From Sphagnum compactum (Eukaryota; Bryophyta; Sphagnopsida; Sphagnales), in NCBI GenBank assembly GCA_965153455.1, contig OZ234497.1, positions 868,001 through 932,000 of the forward strand: a stretch of 64,000 nucleotides of DNA, in the 5' to 3' direction. The translations under genes were made by a program, and so were the position numbers. This document shows, piece by piece, positions 47,724-60,478 of the stretch. The stretch's first letter is position 1, and each line of letters begins with the position of its first letter. The notes beneath the pieces are model-generated. The model searched no databases. It saw only the letters and a program-made list of their open reading frames with translations, and was not told the origin of the DNA.

Positions 47724-48495
47724 TAGAAGAAAGAGGTCAATGTCCTCATTGACACTTAGAATTTTCCTTCGTACAATTGCAATTGCTTTCTTTTGGATCC
47801 TTGGCCATTTGCCGACTCTTTGCGGTTTGGACCTTGTCTCAAGCTAACTTAGGCGTCCCTAAGATTCCAACACTTTCTTGACAAGTCCAAGAGGGTCCCA
47901 TAGAAAACCCTCTTCCAATGCTTCGTCAAAGAAGGACTAAACTAGCCTAATTTGACGAAGCTCCTCATTTGGGAGGAACTTTTTCATTCTTCCCCTCATG
48001 AGGAACTTAAGTCAAGTCTACTCTTGAACTAAGCTACTTGACATGACTCCTTTCCCTATCTCGCGCCTTGGTCACAACAACCAAGTCTTAACTAAAAGAT
48101 TTGTTTATCAAGGTACGAGAAAGAACACCTAGGTTTGCCAAACCCAAGTCCCAAACTACACTTAGAGTATGTGAGCGGGGTCATGACTTCCCGCGTTGGT
48201 CACACTACCAACCAACCCTTCGGGATGCACTTAAGGCATGTGCATGTTCCCGCAAGCTCACCTTGCTTGCCTCTTCCCTTGGGGCTAAGTTTCCTCAACC
48301 CCAAAGTAGGAGTCCGATTTTGATTTGGGCCTACGCAAGAAAGTTCCATTTGTCCATGCCACAACCCTATTTGCCTTAACAAATTTTTCATGATACAATT
48401 TCTTGGAAGTTTTAAAGCCCTTTTTATTTCACTTGCAACTTGATGTGGTACATTTTATGAAACTTTCCCCCTCTAAAAGAAATGTGATGTCCTCA
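47724..48495 (-). other. retroelement 3' non-coding region
   Basis: About 770 bp lies between the chromodomain stop and the polypurine tract. Short frames on either strand have no recognisable domain. Confidence 0.6.
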
Positions 48496-49224
48496 TCACG
48501 CTCTACGTCTTTTCTTCGCCGGTCTAGTGTGGAATTCTTCTATGGCTTCTTGGGCATGTTCCATGTCGGGTTCATTCACCCAAGAAGCCTCTATTGCATG
48601 GTAACCTTTCCACTTAACTAAATATTCCCGCTCTCGCCCTCTAAGTTGCCTTGATTTGAGCACGGCCTCTACCTCAAACTCCGGTTCATTATGAACCAAG
48701 TCCGGTGGAGGCCTTGATTGATGCTCTCTATTAGGCCTTGAGGCGTCGCGGGAGACCGACTTCAAAAGGGAAACATGAAATGTGGGATGAACTCTAAGAT
48801 TTTCCGGTAATTCGAACTTATAAGTGTCGGAAAGTTTCTTTTCCAACACTTTGAATGGACCCACATATGGGCCCATAAACTTATGACTTAACCCTTCGAG
48901 CAACCGGAAGTTCTTGATGTTCAACCACACTTCGTCTCCTTCTTGAAACTTCACCTCTCGTCAGGACTTGTCCGCAAAATCTTTGTACCTTTTGTGCGCC
49001 TTTTCCAAATTGGCTTTTGCCAACTCCCACAAGCGTTTTCTTTCTTCATCAAGTTGTGTGACCATTGGCACTTCCTCACTTGCATCAATCGAAGGTTGTC
49101 CTTGTGCGGCCCAAGTCATGGGGACAATTGGTGACTTGCCCGTCACCATTTGGAATGGGGTGGATCCCGTCGCGGAGTGTACCGAGTTGTTGTAACAAAA
49201 CTCGGCTAACTCCAAATGATCCAC
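48496..49224 (-). pseudogene. chromovirus integrase C terminus and chromodomain
   Basis: Starts in the integrase core tail (HLELAEFCYNNSVHSATGST), continues through the GPF.VL-type C-terminal segment (MGPYVGPFKVLEK) and ends in a chromodomain (EYLVKWKGYHAIEASWVNE) followed by a basic tail KKRRRA. An in-frame TGA at about 48961 (DKS-stop-REVKF) fits a C-to-T change of CGA. The chromodomain after integrase defines chromoviruses. Confidence 0.9.
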
Positions 49225-50207
49225 CCAATCTTGTTAATCCGCCGCCACATAATTCCTTGTTGGATCACCAAGTTCACCCTCTCGGTTTGTCCATCGGTTT
49301 GGGGGCGGAATGAAGTGCTCATCTTGAGTTCCGACCCCATTTGCTTCCACAAGGCCCTCCAAAACTTACTCATGAACTTTGGGTCCCGATCCGACACTAT
49401 GTCCTTTGGGAGGCCATGATGCTTGAAAATGTGGGAGAAGAACAACCTCCCCGTCTCTTGAGCCGTGGCTTCATCCTTTGTGGGAATGAAGTGTGCCATT
49501 TTGCTAAATCGATCCACCACAACCATGATGGCATCGAACCCCTTTGAAGGGGGCAAACTTACCATAAAATCCATTGACACACTTTCGCACGGCCCTTCGG
49601 GAATTGGCAAAGGTTGCAACAAACCCGCTTGCTTCTTGTTGAGGGTCCGGTTTTGTTGACAAGTTAAACAAGTCTTCACGTACTCCTCCGCATCATCCTT
49701 CAAGTTGGGCCAATAGTAGGACTTCTTTATAAATGTTGTGGTGCGCTTTGCACCACCATGGCCCGCGAGCGGCCCATCATGACATTCCTTCAAAAGTGTG
49801 TCCCTAATTTTCCCTTCCGGCACATAGAGTCGGTTTTGCTTGTACCACAACAATCCATTTTTCAAATGGAAATGGGACTTGGCTCCATTTTGGATGCTTT
49901 GCCTTGCCTCCTTAGCAAAAGCATCACAGCGGTTCGCTAGCCTAACTTCCTTTTGAAGTTCCGACTCTCCAACATACACCACTCTAAGTTGGTGTTTCCG
50001 GCTCAAGGCATCGGGGACTATGTTCTCCTTTCCCGGCTTGTGCCGTATGTCCACATTGAACAAGGCCAATGTGTCTTGCCACCTTTGTTGTTTTGATGAC
50101 AACTTGGGTTGAGTTGCGAAGTACTTCAAGGTCACATTGTCGGTCCACACCATTACATCTTTGGAACCTATGTAGTGGCCCCAAGTCTTAAGGCAATGTA
50201 TGACCGC
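49206..50207 (-). pseudogene. chromovirus RNase H end and integrase core
   Basis: Follows the premature TGA at 50208 (EKEM-stop-AVIHCL). Contains the RNase H end (VWTDN, PDALSRK), the integrase HHCC zinc segment (GPLAGHGGAKR and CLTCQQNR) and the catalytic core with SVSMDFMVSL, IVSDRDPKF and TDGQTERVN, which hold the expected D, D and E residues. After VIQQ about two to three codons are lost and the frame shifts; in the correct frame a TAA then interrupts before QDW. Confidence 0.9.
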
Positions 50208-51644
50208 TCACATTTCCTTCTCGTGTGTTGACCACCTTCGCTCCGTCTCACTCAACTTCTTGCTTTCAAAGGCCACCGGTCTTCCATCTTGCACTCTGAC
50301 ACCCCCAATTACAAAGTCGGAGGCGTCAGAATGGATTTCAAACTCCTTGTCAAAGTCGGACAACTTCAACACCGGCGCCTTCACCAAAATGCCCTTCAAT
50401 GTTCCAAAGGCTTCGTCGCATGCTTCATCCCAATCATAAGTGACGGCGGACTTCTTCAAGAGGTTTGTCAAAGGGGCCGCTATTCTCGCAAAGTTCTTTA
50501 TGAACTTGCGATAATAGGAGGCCAATCCTAAAAAGGATCTCAAGGCGGGAACCGAGTTAGGCGGCTCCCAATCCAAAATCGCCTTGACCTTGTGATCATC
50601 CATCATCAAACCTTCTTGAGTTATCCTATGCCCAAGGAAATCCACTTCCGTCACCCCAAATTCGCATTTCTCGAGCTTGGCATACAACTTGTTTTCCCTT
50701 AGCCTTTGGAACACCTTGCGAAGGTGCTCCACATGCTCCTCCATGGAGCTACTATAAATCAAAATGTCGTCTATGTAGACGACCACAAAATCGTCAAGCC
50801 ATTCGCGGAAAATGTCATTCATGAGGGTGCAAAATGTTGCGGGTGCATTGGTGAGCCCAAAGGGCATCACCAAGAACTCATATGACCCATACCTTGTGCG
50901 ACAAGCGGTCTTTTCTTCGTCCCCTTCCGCGATCCTTATTTGGTAATACCCCGAACGTAGATCAATTCTACTAAAAACCTTGGCTCCCGAAAGACGATCA
51001 AATAGATCATCGATGCGAGGTAAAGGATAACGGTTTTTCACCGTTGCCTTATTGAGTGCTCTATAATCCACACACATCCTCAAAGTCCCATCCTTCTTGT
51101 GAACAAAAAGGACGGGTGCCCCATATGGTGACTTGCTTGGTTTGATGTAACCTTTCGCGAGGAGTTCCTCAAGTTGAACCTTGAGTTCCTTCAACTCCTC
51201 GTGGCTCATTCTATATGGGGCCTTGGCGGGTGGTTCCACTCCCGGTATCACTTCAATCGCATGATCAACTCGTCTTCTCGGGGGCAACTCTTCGGGCATC
51301 ACATCCGGGAACTCTTGTAAGACTTGTCTTATGCACTTGGCGGAAGTCACCAACTTGGTGGCTTCCTTGGGCTCATACTCATCCAACACCCGCATGACAC
51401 ACATCATGCCCACACCTCCCACACATTCTTTTTCCCAAGCTTTTCCTAACATAAAGTGGATGGTTGGACCACCCACACAAGGCAACTCATGTGCCTTGAC
51501 TCGCACAATCCCACTTTTAGATGGGATTCTAACTAACCTATTGTGCCCTTCAATGAGCACATTGTTTTGGGTAATGAATTCCATTCCCAAAACGCACTCC
51601 ATTCCCCCCAAGGTGGAAACTAACAAATCCACTTTCCTCTCCAA
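50208..51644 (-). pseudogene. chromovirus reverse transcriptase and RNase H start
   Basis: The reverse transcriptase carries the catalytic residues in [13 protein letters not shown] and [10 protein letters not shown] (about residues 228 and 290-293 of this frame), the usual [11 protein letters not shown] between them, and the RNase H opening IHSDASDF (about 440). The start of the frame overlaps the end of gag-pro by about 25 bp, and one base is missing relative to an uninterrupted gag-pol reading (GNWRGK then DLLVSTLGG). Ends at a premature TGA. Confidence 0.92.
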
Positions 51645-52948
51645 TTTCCCAATTGGAGAGGCACTCCCTTTGCTTGCAACGTAGTTGGATAGGGAACCCC
51701 ATCCGCGAAGTGCACCTCAATGGGTGCCTTGAGCTCCTCCAAGTGGAGCTCCATCCTTTTGGCGCTCTCACGAGTTATGAAGTTGTGAGAAGCCCTTGTG
51801 TCCAAAAGACATAAAATTTCCTGCTTAGCAATTTTCCCCTTCAAGAATATAAATCGATTGCATTCCGGTTGGGCTAAAGTGGCATTGAGAGCAAGTACCT
51901 TAGAGCTCCCAACCCCCGTCTTGGATTTGGGACAATCTTTGGAGTAATGCCCCACCTCGTTGCAATTGAAACATGCACCCTTGGGTTTTTCTCCAAAATC
52001 TCCCTTGGTTTGGCTCCCTTTGAAAGGAGCCCCTTTCCTCACAAAACTACCTTTTGGTTTAAACCCCGAGCCTTGGAATTGTTTGGGCTTATCCTTGGTG
52101 GGGCTACTTTGCCCCCAGTTCCATTCCCCCTCATGCCTTGGCTTTTTGTGAAGGAACTTGTTGTCCTTCTTGAACCCGGATTTGTCATTCCGCCCCACAT
52201 CCGAGAAGTTCTCCACTTTCGTGATGGCCTCGGATAGTGAGGCGGGCCAACTCTCCTCAAGCTTTCGCTTGGCCCAAGTTGGAAGCCCCATCACAAATTG
52301 GCACACACGGTCCAACTTGTGCATGTGCCGGATCTCAAGCATGAGCTCGGAGTAGGCCCTCACATATTGCCTCAAATTTTCATTTGTGGCATTCACAAGG
52401 TCACGGAGTTTGCACCTTGAGATGTAGTCGGAATTTTTCGGAATGAACTCCGTCTCAATGCGGTCCTTGAAAAACTCCCACGTGTAGCCATGGTTCTTCC
52501 CCTCCTCTTGTCTCACCGTCCGCCACCATGTGGCGGCATAGCCTTTCAAGTAGGATTGGGCAAGCTCCACGGCGGAATTTCGTCCAACCTTGGCGGCATG
52601 GATATAATCATCCATCTCCGCAAGCCAAGCATCCACAACCTTGCGGTCGCGGGCACCATCGAAGTTTCCGGGCTTGGCCGGTTGGAACCTTTCACCCTTG
52701 GCGGCTCCCGTTTTGAGGGCCGCCACCAACTCACCAAAGTCGGGCCTCCCCATTTTGAGAAGTACTTCAAGTTGCTCTTGGGTGAATAGGACCGAGCTCC
52801 TTTGTTCCTCCTCACTTTCGGGCTCATCTTGGTCCTCCCGAAGCCTTGGTTCCTCCTCACCAATGGATTCCGGCGGGGCTACTCGGTCTTCGACGGGCTC
52901 TTCCAACATGGAGTCTTGCGGTTGCTTGCGGTTCTTCTTAGGAGCCAT
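51620..52948 (-). pseudogene. chromovirus gag-protease
   Basis: ATG at 52948, 30 bp after the PBS; 442 codons. Acidic N terminus, then the retrotransposon gag core (TWEFFKDRIETEFIPKNSD ... VCQFVMGLPTWAKRKLEE), a basic linker, one CCHC zinc knuckle CFNCNEVGHYSKDC (residues 326-339), and protease LLDTRASHNFI (D383). The family active site is DTGA; here glycine is arginine (GGG to AGG type change), expected to inactivate it. The frame then runs out after GNWRGKWIC. Confidence 0.92.
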
Positions 52949-52977
52949 CCCAACCCAAGAAATGAGCTTCACTTTGA

Positions 52978-52989
52978 GCTCTGATACCA
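52978..52989 (-). other. primer binding site, initiator Met tRNA
   Basis: TGGTATCAGAGC on the - strand, 2 bp after the 5' LTR. It is the standard complement of the 3' end of plant initiator methionine tRNA. Confidence 0.93.
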
Positions 52990-52991
52990 CG

Positions 52992-53803
52992 TGACGCGCT
53001 CCTTGGTCCCGGGGTGAACCCACTTGAGGGTTCACCAATGTGAAGTTGCGGAAAGTTGGGACCGAAGGGCACGCTCCCGACTTCCAACTCTAGAAAGGGG
53101 TAGAGGGTCGAGTTGGAAGCCCCGGGATTAGACTAGGACGAGGGACTAACTTAGCTTGTGTGAATCTGCATCCAAAAACCAACCACGGGAGGTTAGTTTA
53201 GCATTCGGGACACCCTTGGGTGTTGGGACAAGCCACGGGCACTTGGACACACAAGACTCATCACGGCCCGGACTCGGGGGAAGCCACCACCTTCCCCCTT
53301 ATAGTATTCTCTACAGCTCACCACGGAGCCTACATCCAAATGGCACAAATTCTTGGGACTCCCGAAATGGAGTCCCGAAACTGTCCCGGCGGGACTCTCG
53401 GAACTTTGAACGGTCATAACTCCCGACTCTGGAGTCCGATCGCAACGAGGTCTGAACCAAAGTTGTAGCCCTCGTCGAGATATTTCCAACGCCATGTCAC
53501 ACTTCCCAAGGAGACGTCGGGAAAGGGTCGATTCCCGACTTTTAGTGGTCGGGAGTCAAATTGTCAGTTTGACTCCCGGCCCTTCTTTTGCCCATAACTT
53601 GGGTTGCAGATGTCCGAATGGCCAATGCAAGGCCATTTTCGATATCTACATTTCAAGACCTTTTCAATGACACCAAGAACACCTCAAGGCGAGGTATTTT
53701 GGGCCTTACTGTTGCAGTCTGAACATTCCGGAGGACTCCAAACCTCCAACTTTTCCAAGTGTTGGGCTTCACCCCCACACTTGGCCAAAGTGGGGTTGCG
53801 ACA
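52992..53803 (-). repeat. 5' LTR of the chromovirus, 812 bp
   Basis: Collinear with the 3' LTR (about 96.5% identical by eye). It lacks 8 bp near 53728 and has one extra base near 53075. The TATAA promoter element is kept at about 53304-53300 (- strand). The palindrome has one mismatch here. Confidence 0.95.
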
Positions 53804-53975
53804 CCTACACACCAACATTTTCCACACAAACGAAAAGTGGAATCCATTTCCAACCGTAAACAACATACAAATGAATGGATATCTAAAAGGTGTTTTTAAT
53901 TACAGTGACTTCATCCACACTAATGTACAAAAAAATTCCAACAACAACATTTTGAATGGAGTCTAATAATAATTC
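53804..53975 (-). pseudogene. hAT-like transposase relic, N-terminal side of the insertion
   Basis: Includes the right target duplication CCTAC (53804-53808). Reads VHISVDEVTVIKNTF then SIHLYVVYGWKWIPLF toward the retroelement, matching the segment that precedes the GADG region in this transposase family (SVDE.T..DN...VHVYVV..WKRVP). With the 6.9-kb insert and one target copy removed, the reading continues into 46888 and leftward. One stop lies near the junction. Confidence 0.72.
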
Positions 53976-56905
53976 ATTCATGGATTTTATTATACACCAA
54001 CTTACAAATTCATTCCAATTTTTAAGAATGTGTTTGGTCCCTTTAGCACATTGAAAATTTGTTTTCGGCCTTCAAAATTAGTCATTGTTTGACCTTTAAA
54101 TGACAAATGACAAACATAAACAAACTACACAAATTTTCTTTTCTTTTCTTATAGAACTTTAGCAACAGAAAAATCCAAAATTAAAGGATGCATAAAAATT
54201 ATGTATATTCATTCATTACATGCATTTTGGCATTTAAGGTTGAAGTAGAAAAAACCTACTTCAACACTGACATTAGCAACCTTGGCTTTGCGTTTACCTA
54301 TGTGTTTCAACATATTATTAATCTTTGGAACCAAAAACTTTTCTTTGCCTTCTACTTCAAAGCAAATTGCACATTGAAGTACCTAGTGCACATCACCTTT
54401 GGCATTTACTATAAATTCAGCCCAAGGCAAATGTGTAGCCCATAATTTGTCTTGGAAATGTCTTAATCTTTCATGAACACATTTCCTCCTTATTGTTATG
54501 GTTGAACTTACAAAATCTTTTATTGTATCAACAATAACAATTTGGGAAGTGTCCCATTTAGGATTACTTTAACATTAGCAACAACATCAACAATAAGGAA
54601 GATCTACCTAAACCTAAAGGATTTTAAAAGTGACAAAAAAGACATCATATTATGAACCCTAAACCCAATGTAATGCATTTGAGTTTATTCCCAACTTAAA
54701 CACAACCCAAAAAAAAAAAACCCAATGACAACTTGCGAAAACTTACACACATGATGCACAATGCATATACACAAGGAAAGGTAACAACAAAAAAAATGTA
54801 GTGTGCGCACTTACAAGGCCTTTGAGTGAAAGAAAAACAAACTTTTAACCTTTCAATTTTGACATCAATCTGATTATCTTGATTTGCGAATTGTTAGTTT
54901 TGAAATTCTAAGTCCGAAACTCCCTAACCACCAATGACCACCTCTAGTATAAGTTCTTGGATTCAATGTAGCCCCCAAATTTTTCAATAAATACTAAAAA
55001 TATGTTCACCAAACTAATGACCTCCATTGGATCAACTTGAGTCTTGAAGGTTCAAACACAAATTTGATTTCTAAATTGCAAAATGCAAGGAACATACACC
55101 TCAACAAATTTGATTGCACATCTACAAATACATATTAGTGTCCATAATGGCATGGCTACAAAGCCCCTAAACCCTTTACATAAAACAATTACAAAGTGAA
55201 ATGAAGTTGTTGATTTGGTGTGAATAAGAGTAGAAGAGGTGAAGAGTTCTTAACTGAAGAGAGTTGGAATGGTGATGGAAATGGTGATATGAGGGGTGGC
55301 AGTGCTAAGTCATCATTGTTTGAAACCCTAGGTTTTACCAAAAAATTAAAAAGATAATTTTTTAAAAGCTTCTAAGTAAAAGAAATGTTTTTTTTTCATA
55401 TTTTTTTTTTCAGTTGAATTGGCTACATGGTACCCTTTTTATGAACTATAATTACCACATGGATTATTTTGTGTTGAACTATTTAGCTACATGGCAGGGA
55501 AATGTGTAAGTTTTTTGATTAACATAATCATTTTGTCAATCTTAATTTGAAAACATAAAACTTTCTATGTAAATTTGGAAGTACAAGCTTTAAATTTTTA
55601 TGAAATCATATGTGAATTTTAATTTCCAATTTGTGACAACAAAGCTATATAATTGAACCCTAACCCAAAAATGCCCTAAACATTGCAGCATAAAGCCTAA
55701 CCTACACACAAAAAAATGTTAGTTCATCATGAAAAACAAATAATAATTCCAAAGGCCCACAAGGGGGTTGGTTGAAGGTTTGGGAATGTCCATACACTAA
55801 AAAACATGAATCATGGAAACAAAAGACAAGTAGTGCAAATGAGATAACATGAACCACATTCGCTTGTTTTTTCGATTGCTTTTGGGGGAATTTTTTTAGA
55901 ATATTCTTTTAAAAATTCAAACATTCTTAAAAAATCTTTATAATTTTATTATTATTATGTCAAGGTTTATGTAAAAGATTTCAAAATATATGTAATTTTC
56001 AAAAGTTTTGAAATATATTTACGTCTTTTTAGTGTTAAAAAACACACATTATAATTTTTAATGAATGTTTTTGAGAACTTATTATTCATTGGATATTTCT
56101 CAAATTAACTCACATGTTCTAATAATATATTATGAACCTTACTATATAAAAAAATCTTATATTTTCAACATTAAATTAAATTATTGTGACTTGTAAACGT
56201 GTAAAATTAAACATTCATTACACTTGTTGTTGGCTCCTGTTAGTGTGATTGCACCCCAACTCATTTGTTTTCACCATTGATACTCAAATTATAATTGCCA
56301 TTAGATTTCAACATACAATTCAAGTTATAGTATCCGTAAAAAATAGTTAACTCAAAGTTAATAGCCATATGGCCATTGCTTATTAACCACGGCCCACAAG
56401 CATTGTATCATATGGGTGTCAGTTTTTCAAGTTGACTACAAAATATTATCCCTAGTAGTTTTCTACACTTTTGAAGACGAAAATATTATACATGTAGATT
56501 TCAAAATGATAATAACATGATTTTGAACGAAAAATAAGTTAAAACATAAAAAATCCATCATAATTTGAAAAGGTGGAATCTTTGCAATTAGTGGAACATC
56601 GTATTTCTATGGTATTATCACTAATAGAAATTGGCCAAAATGTAACCATTCTATTTACGACTACATGAGATTATTAGTTATTTGCAACTACATGTGGACA
56701 TTTTTGTAACTATTTCTTGTGTTGGTCATGTTTGCAACTATAATGCAACTAGTTTGCGACTATTTTGGTGTTCATCCTTCCATGTGAACAACATTTAGTT
56801 TAGTTTTTGTCCAAGAAGAATAATTTATGTCCCATTAGTTGCAAATGTGACCAATTTAGTTGCAACCCTATGAGTATACAAAAGTGTATTTTGTGAATTC
56901 TAAGG
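53976..56905. other. no gene recognised
   Basis: AT-rich, with scattered open frames and no motif. The 54188-54445 + strand frame may overlap further N-terminal transposase debris, but no conserved residues were recognised. Confidence 0.4.
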
Positions 56906-56910
56906 AATAT

Positions 56911-57729
56911 TGACGCGCTCTTAAGTCCCTTGTTGAACCCACTTGAGGGTCCAACTATGTAGAGTTGCGGAAAGTTGGGACTTGAGAGCTGCTCCCGACT
57001 TCCAGCACTAAAAGGGGGTAGAGGGGCGTGCTAGAAGTCCCGGGATTAGACTAAGAAGAGGACAAGCGTTTCACCTACTCAAATCTGCATCAAAACCAAC
57101 CCCAAGTTGGTTAGAACCCATTCTGCACATTTTTGGTGTTGGGACAAGCCACGAGCTAACTCGGACTCACTTGACTCACCACGGCCCGAACTCGGGGGAA
57201 GCCACCACCTTCCCCCATATAGTATTCTCTGTGTCTCTCCGCCGAGGCTACATCCGAATGGCTCTTTTTCCCAAGACTCCCAAGGGGGAGTCCCGAAACT
57301 GTCCCGGGTTGGAGTCCCGGAACTTTGGGAGCTCATATCTCTCGACTGCAACATCCGATTGGAGCGAGGTCTAAACCAAAGTTGTAGCTCTCCTTGAGAT
57401 CTTTCCAACGCCATGTTGCACTCCTTCTATAGACGTCGGGAAGAGGTCGATTCCTGACTTTTAGTGGTTGGGAGTCAAACGGCCAGTTTGACTCCCGGCC
57501 CTTCTTTTGCCCATAACTTGGGCTGCAGATGTCCAAATGACCAATGCAAGGCCATTTTAGACATCTACACTTTGAGACCTTTCCATTGATATAAAGAACA
57601 CATCAAGGCAAGGTGTTTTGACCCCTTGTAAACGCCTCTGAATTTTTGGGAGTCCCGGAGGACTCCATTTTCCCACTTTCGGGAGTGTGAGTTGCATTCT
57701 CAAACTTAGCCCAAAGTGGGGTTGCGACA
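56911..57729 (-). repeat. solo LTR related to the chromovirus, 819 bp
   Basis: TGACGC...GCGACA ends, flanked by the 5-bp duplication AATAT at 56906-56910 and 57730-57734. Collinear with the LTRs at 46894 and 52992 but clearly more diverged, so it is from an older or sister lineage. No internal region, hence a product of LTR-LTR recombination. The hairpin GGGAGTCAAAC / GTTTGACTCCC (about 57470-57498) is conserved. Orientation follows the LTRs above. Confidence 0.92.
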
Positions 57730-57734
57730 AATAT

Positions 57735-59954
57735 AGTTGGGTGTATTATGATTTATAAATGTATATTTTGAATGTATACGACCAACCATATTAAATGTGT
57801 ATTCAAATATTATTATTAGCAGAAATGGCTTTGATATTATGGTTACACTAAATAATGTATATTTTGAGTATATTAAAAATTTATGTAAAATATTTGCTAA
57901 ATATATTGTTCCCATATTTCAAATCTATCCAAACCATCTTTAAATTATTACAAATGAAATTTATTATTATTAATATATTATATATTTATATTAATTACAT
58001 GTAATAAAAACTAAATTTCAATATTATCTTTGACTAACATTTTAAAATAATAATATCTTATTACATAGTTATCATAATGATGATGATGATGATGATGATG
58101 ATCTTAAAATGATAAGAAAAATAATTATATAATACTGAAGTAATTATTAAAAAATTAATATATTATTATATTATTATTAAATTCTTTTCAAATGATTAAT
58201 GTACTTATTACGAATAATTTTTATTTTAAGATTCCATTTCCTAAACCATCATAACCACCCCCACCTAGGTATGTTGTTCTTGAAAGGAGTTGTTTTTTCT
58301 TAAGTAATTTCTTCAACTTTAAATCGTAGTTTTGTGAAGGACAAAACTACATTTGGATTCCCAATCAACTACATTTGGATGCCCAATTAACTACATTTTT
58401 TTCACATACTCCATTAATGTTTTTTTTTTTTTTTTTTTTTTCTACAACACACATGTTTTCCCTCTTTTTCATGATTGTGTAATCCCATAAACATGGTTGC
58501 GAAGTGATGTGACAAGCACACCGCACCTCCAGGCAACAATCTGTAAGTTGTCGCCTACTTCAACGCTTTCCATCATAGGCTTCAAAAAGGTGTTGTCCCG
58601 ATTACCATTTTTCTTCATGGTCCTTTTTAGTCACAAATGCAATTACATGTTGGGATTGTTATCACCTCCATTAGCACTATTTATGCATCCCTCAATCCTA
58701 GGTGACAGATTATGAGAAGCAAGATCCACTAATCCCTTGCGTGACAGATTGTGAAATGCATGATTCCCATGTGGCCTTTGTGTTGGATTCTAAAATGCAA
58801 TGCCAATTGACATTTTTTGCATTAATGGTGAATTGTGAAATTTTGCATCACCATCACTTCTAGTTGCACACTTTAGAGCATTTGAAGCCCTGTGTAGTAG
58901 ATTTTGAACAAAAAAATTAATGGTTGGTCAACACTGCAAGAATGATTTACGATGCGTCAAATTCGTGTTTGCACTCTCACAGTAGCTACGGATGGGTGCT
59001 ACATTTTCATCACCAATTGCAAAATAACATGGCATTGTGGGAAGGGCATGTAGAGAATGAAAATAGTTTAAAATTGACCTAGATTTGACCTGGTCAAAAC
59101 ATTTGAAATGCACGCTAATGGTAGTTGGACGAAGTCATTCACAAGAGGAATAAATTCCTTGCCTTGTGCATCTTGCGAGTTAGATCTACAATTGAATTCA
59201 TGGCAATCAAAGTGGTTATTGAACGATTCATCTTGATCATGTGTTGCATTTGCATTTTCATCATTGTCTAGTTGTGTAACAAGTAGCAAGTTCCACATCT
59301 AACTTTGTTGCAGTATCTTATTCATATGCTCAGATTTTCAAGTGTAACTCAAACTAACACAGTATGCACCTAAAATGGACAAAGTTTCATTGTTGTTATG
59401 TTAGCCATTTGTGAAAAAAATGTGTAAATTGTGAAAAGAATGTGAATAATCTATGATCAAACTATTCATAGAGTTGTGAATGAAATGTTCACACAATAAT
59501 TTTTGCATGGCAAGCAGCAAGGCATAAATTAATGTTAGTTGCGCATGTAAAATGTTAAATTCATTAGGGCCATGCATTAAGAAGCTACCGATTTTCTCTT
59601 TGGTTGCATGTTATAAACATCACATTGTGTGTGAGTGTTTTGATCCATCCTATTGTGGATGTGAATTCATCAATAATGGTATCCTGATTATGTGTAAACA
59701 TGATTACAACTAATCAACTAGATGTAATTTAATCAGTAAATTAGTCCTTGATTATATGACTAAGTGAATAAGGCTAATCAACTCTAGATGTGATTTAATC
59801 AGTGAATAAACCCAATTTATATGTAAATGTGATTAGGGATAATCATTTTTATGATAAGCTTAAAATAACACCATTTAAGGATTAAATCTACACATATTTG
59901 GGGTCAAATATAGGTGTCCAAATTAAGGCAGTGCCCATTTAAGTTTTAGTTACC
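57735..59954. other. no gene seen; microsatellites
   Basis: AT-rich, with a (TGA)n run at 58077-58102 and a T22 tract at 58420-58441. Short frames (58497-58715 on +, 58928-59298 on -) have no recognised family. Confidence 0.45.
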
Positions 59955-60381
59955 TTACTAGTGTGGCCTATGTTGTTGACCCAAGTGTTACCATGGCTTC
60001 AACTTCTTTTTCCTTCCAAAACCTGGTTTTTTGGAATTTATTTGAATTTTTAGTGGTAGAAATCACTTAAAAATCAACGAATCTAAATCTTACCAAATAA
60101 ATTCCATTAAATCCTATTCATCAAGATCTTTCCAACAACACCAAAGGCACATTCCAATTCCTCCAAATTTTTCAGCTATGATTTAATTTAATTTTCAATG
60201 AAAAAATCATTCAATATTGAAGAACTTTTGGACTGCAAGTCCAAATGTCATGGAACCAAACCCATGCAGCCCTCCTTGTTAAAGGGCTTTCCAAAGACAC
60301 CAAGAACATGATCTGAAGCATCCCAGTCTAACGGATTTCATAATTATAAAACAAACTACCTTCCTTCACAAATAGATAGTG
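59955..60381 (-). repeat. dispersed ~430-bp repeat (copy 2, inverted)
   Basis: Reverse complement of 17341-17785 with about 15-20% divergence by eye, plus some extra bases in the A/T-rich middle. Confidence 0.65.
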
Positions 60382-60478
60382 TGAGCAATTTATTTTGTTG
60401 AACTTGGAAGCCAATGTGCTTGAGTCTCTTTGTGAAAGTGCAATTCAACATATTTAGTACTTGGGTGTTTGAGTGGAA

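Larger units (their letters stand above)
46894..53803 (-). mobile_element. Ty3/gypsy chromovirus, complete but mutated, 6,910 bp
   Basis: Two LTRs (TG...CA) flank a PBS, gag, protease, reverse transcriptase, RNase H, integrase, chromodomain and polypurine tract, all in - orientation, with a 5-bp target duplication. It copied itself through an RNA intermediate; the chromodomain would steer integration to marked chromatin. By-eye comparison of the LTRs gives about 28 substitutions and two indels over about 810 bp (roughly 3.5%), mostly transitions. Coding damage: one frameshift between gag-pro and pol, a stop in RNase H, a small deletion plus stop in integrase, a stop before the integrase C terminus, and DTGA changed to DTRA in protease. 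It is not autonomous now. The clade within the chromoviruses is not assigned. Confidence 0.95.

Noticed and set aside
48968-49940. + strand frames opposite the integrase
   Set aside because: Shadows of the chromovirus pol gene on the other strand.
54188-54445. 85-codon + strand frame as a gene
   Set aside because: No motif, no neighbour exon and composition like the surrounding AT-rich DNA.
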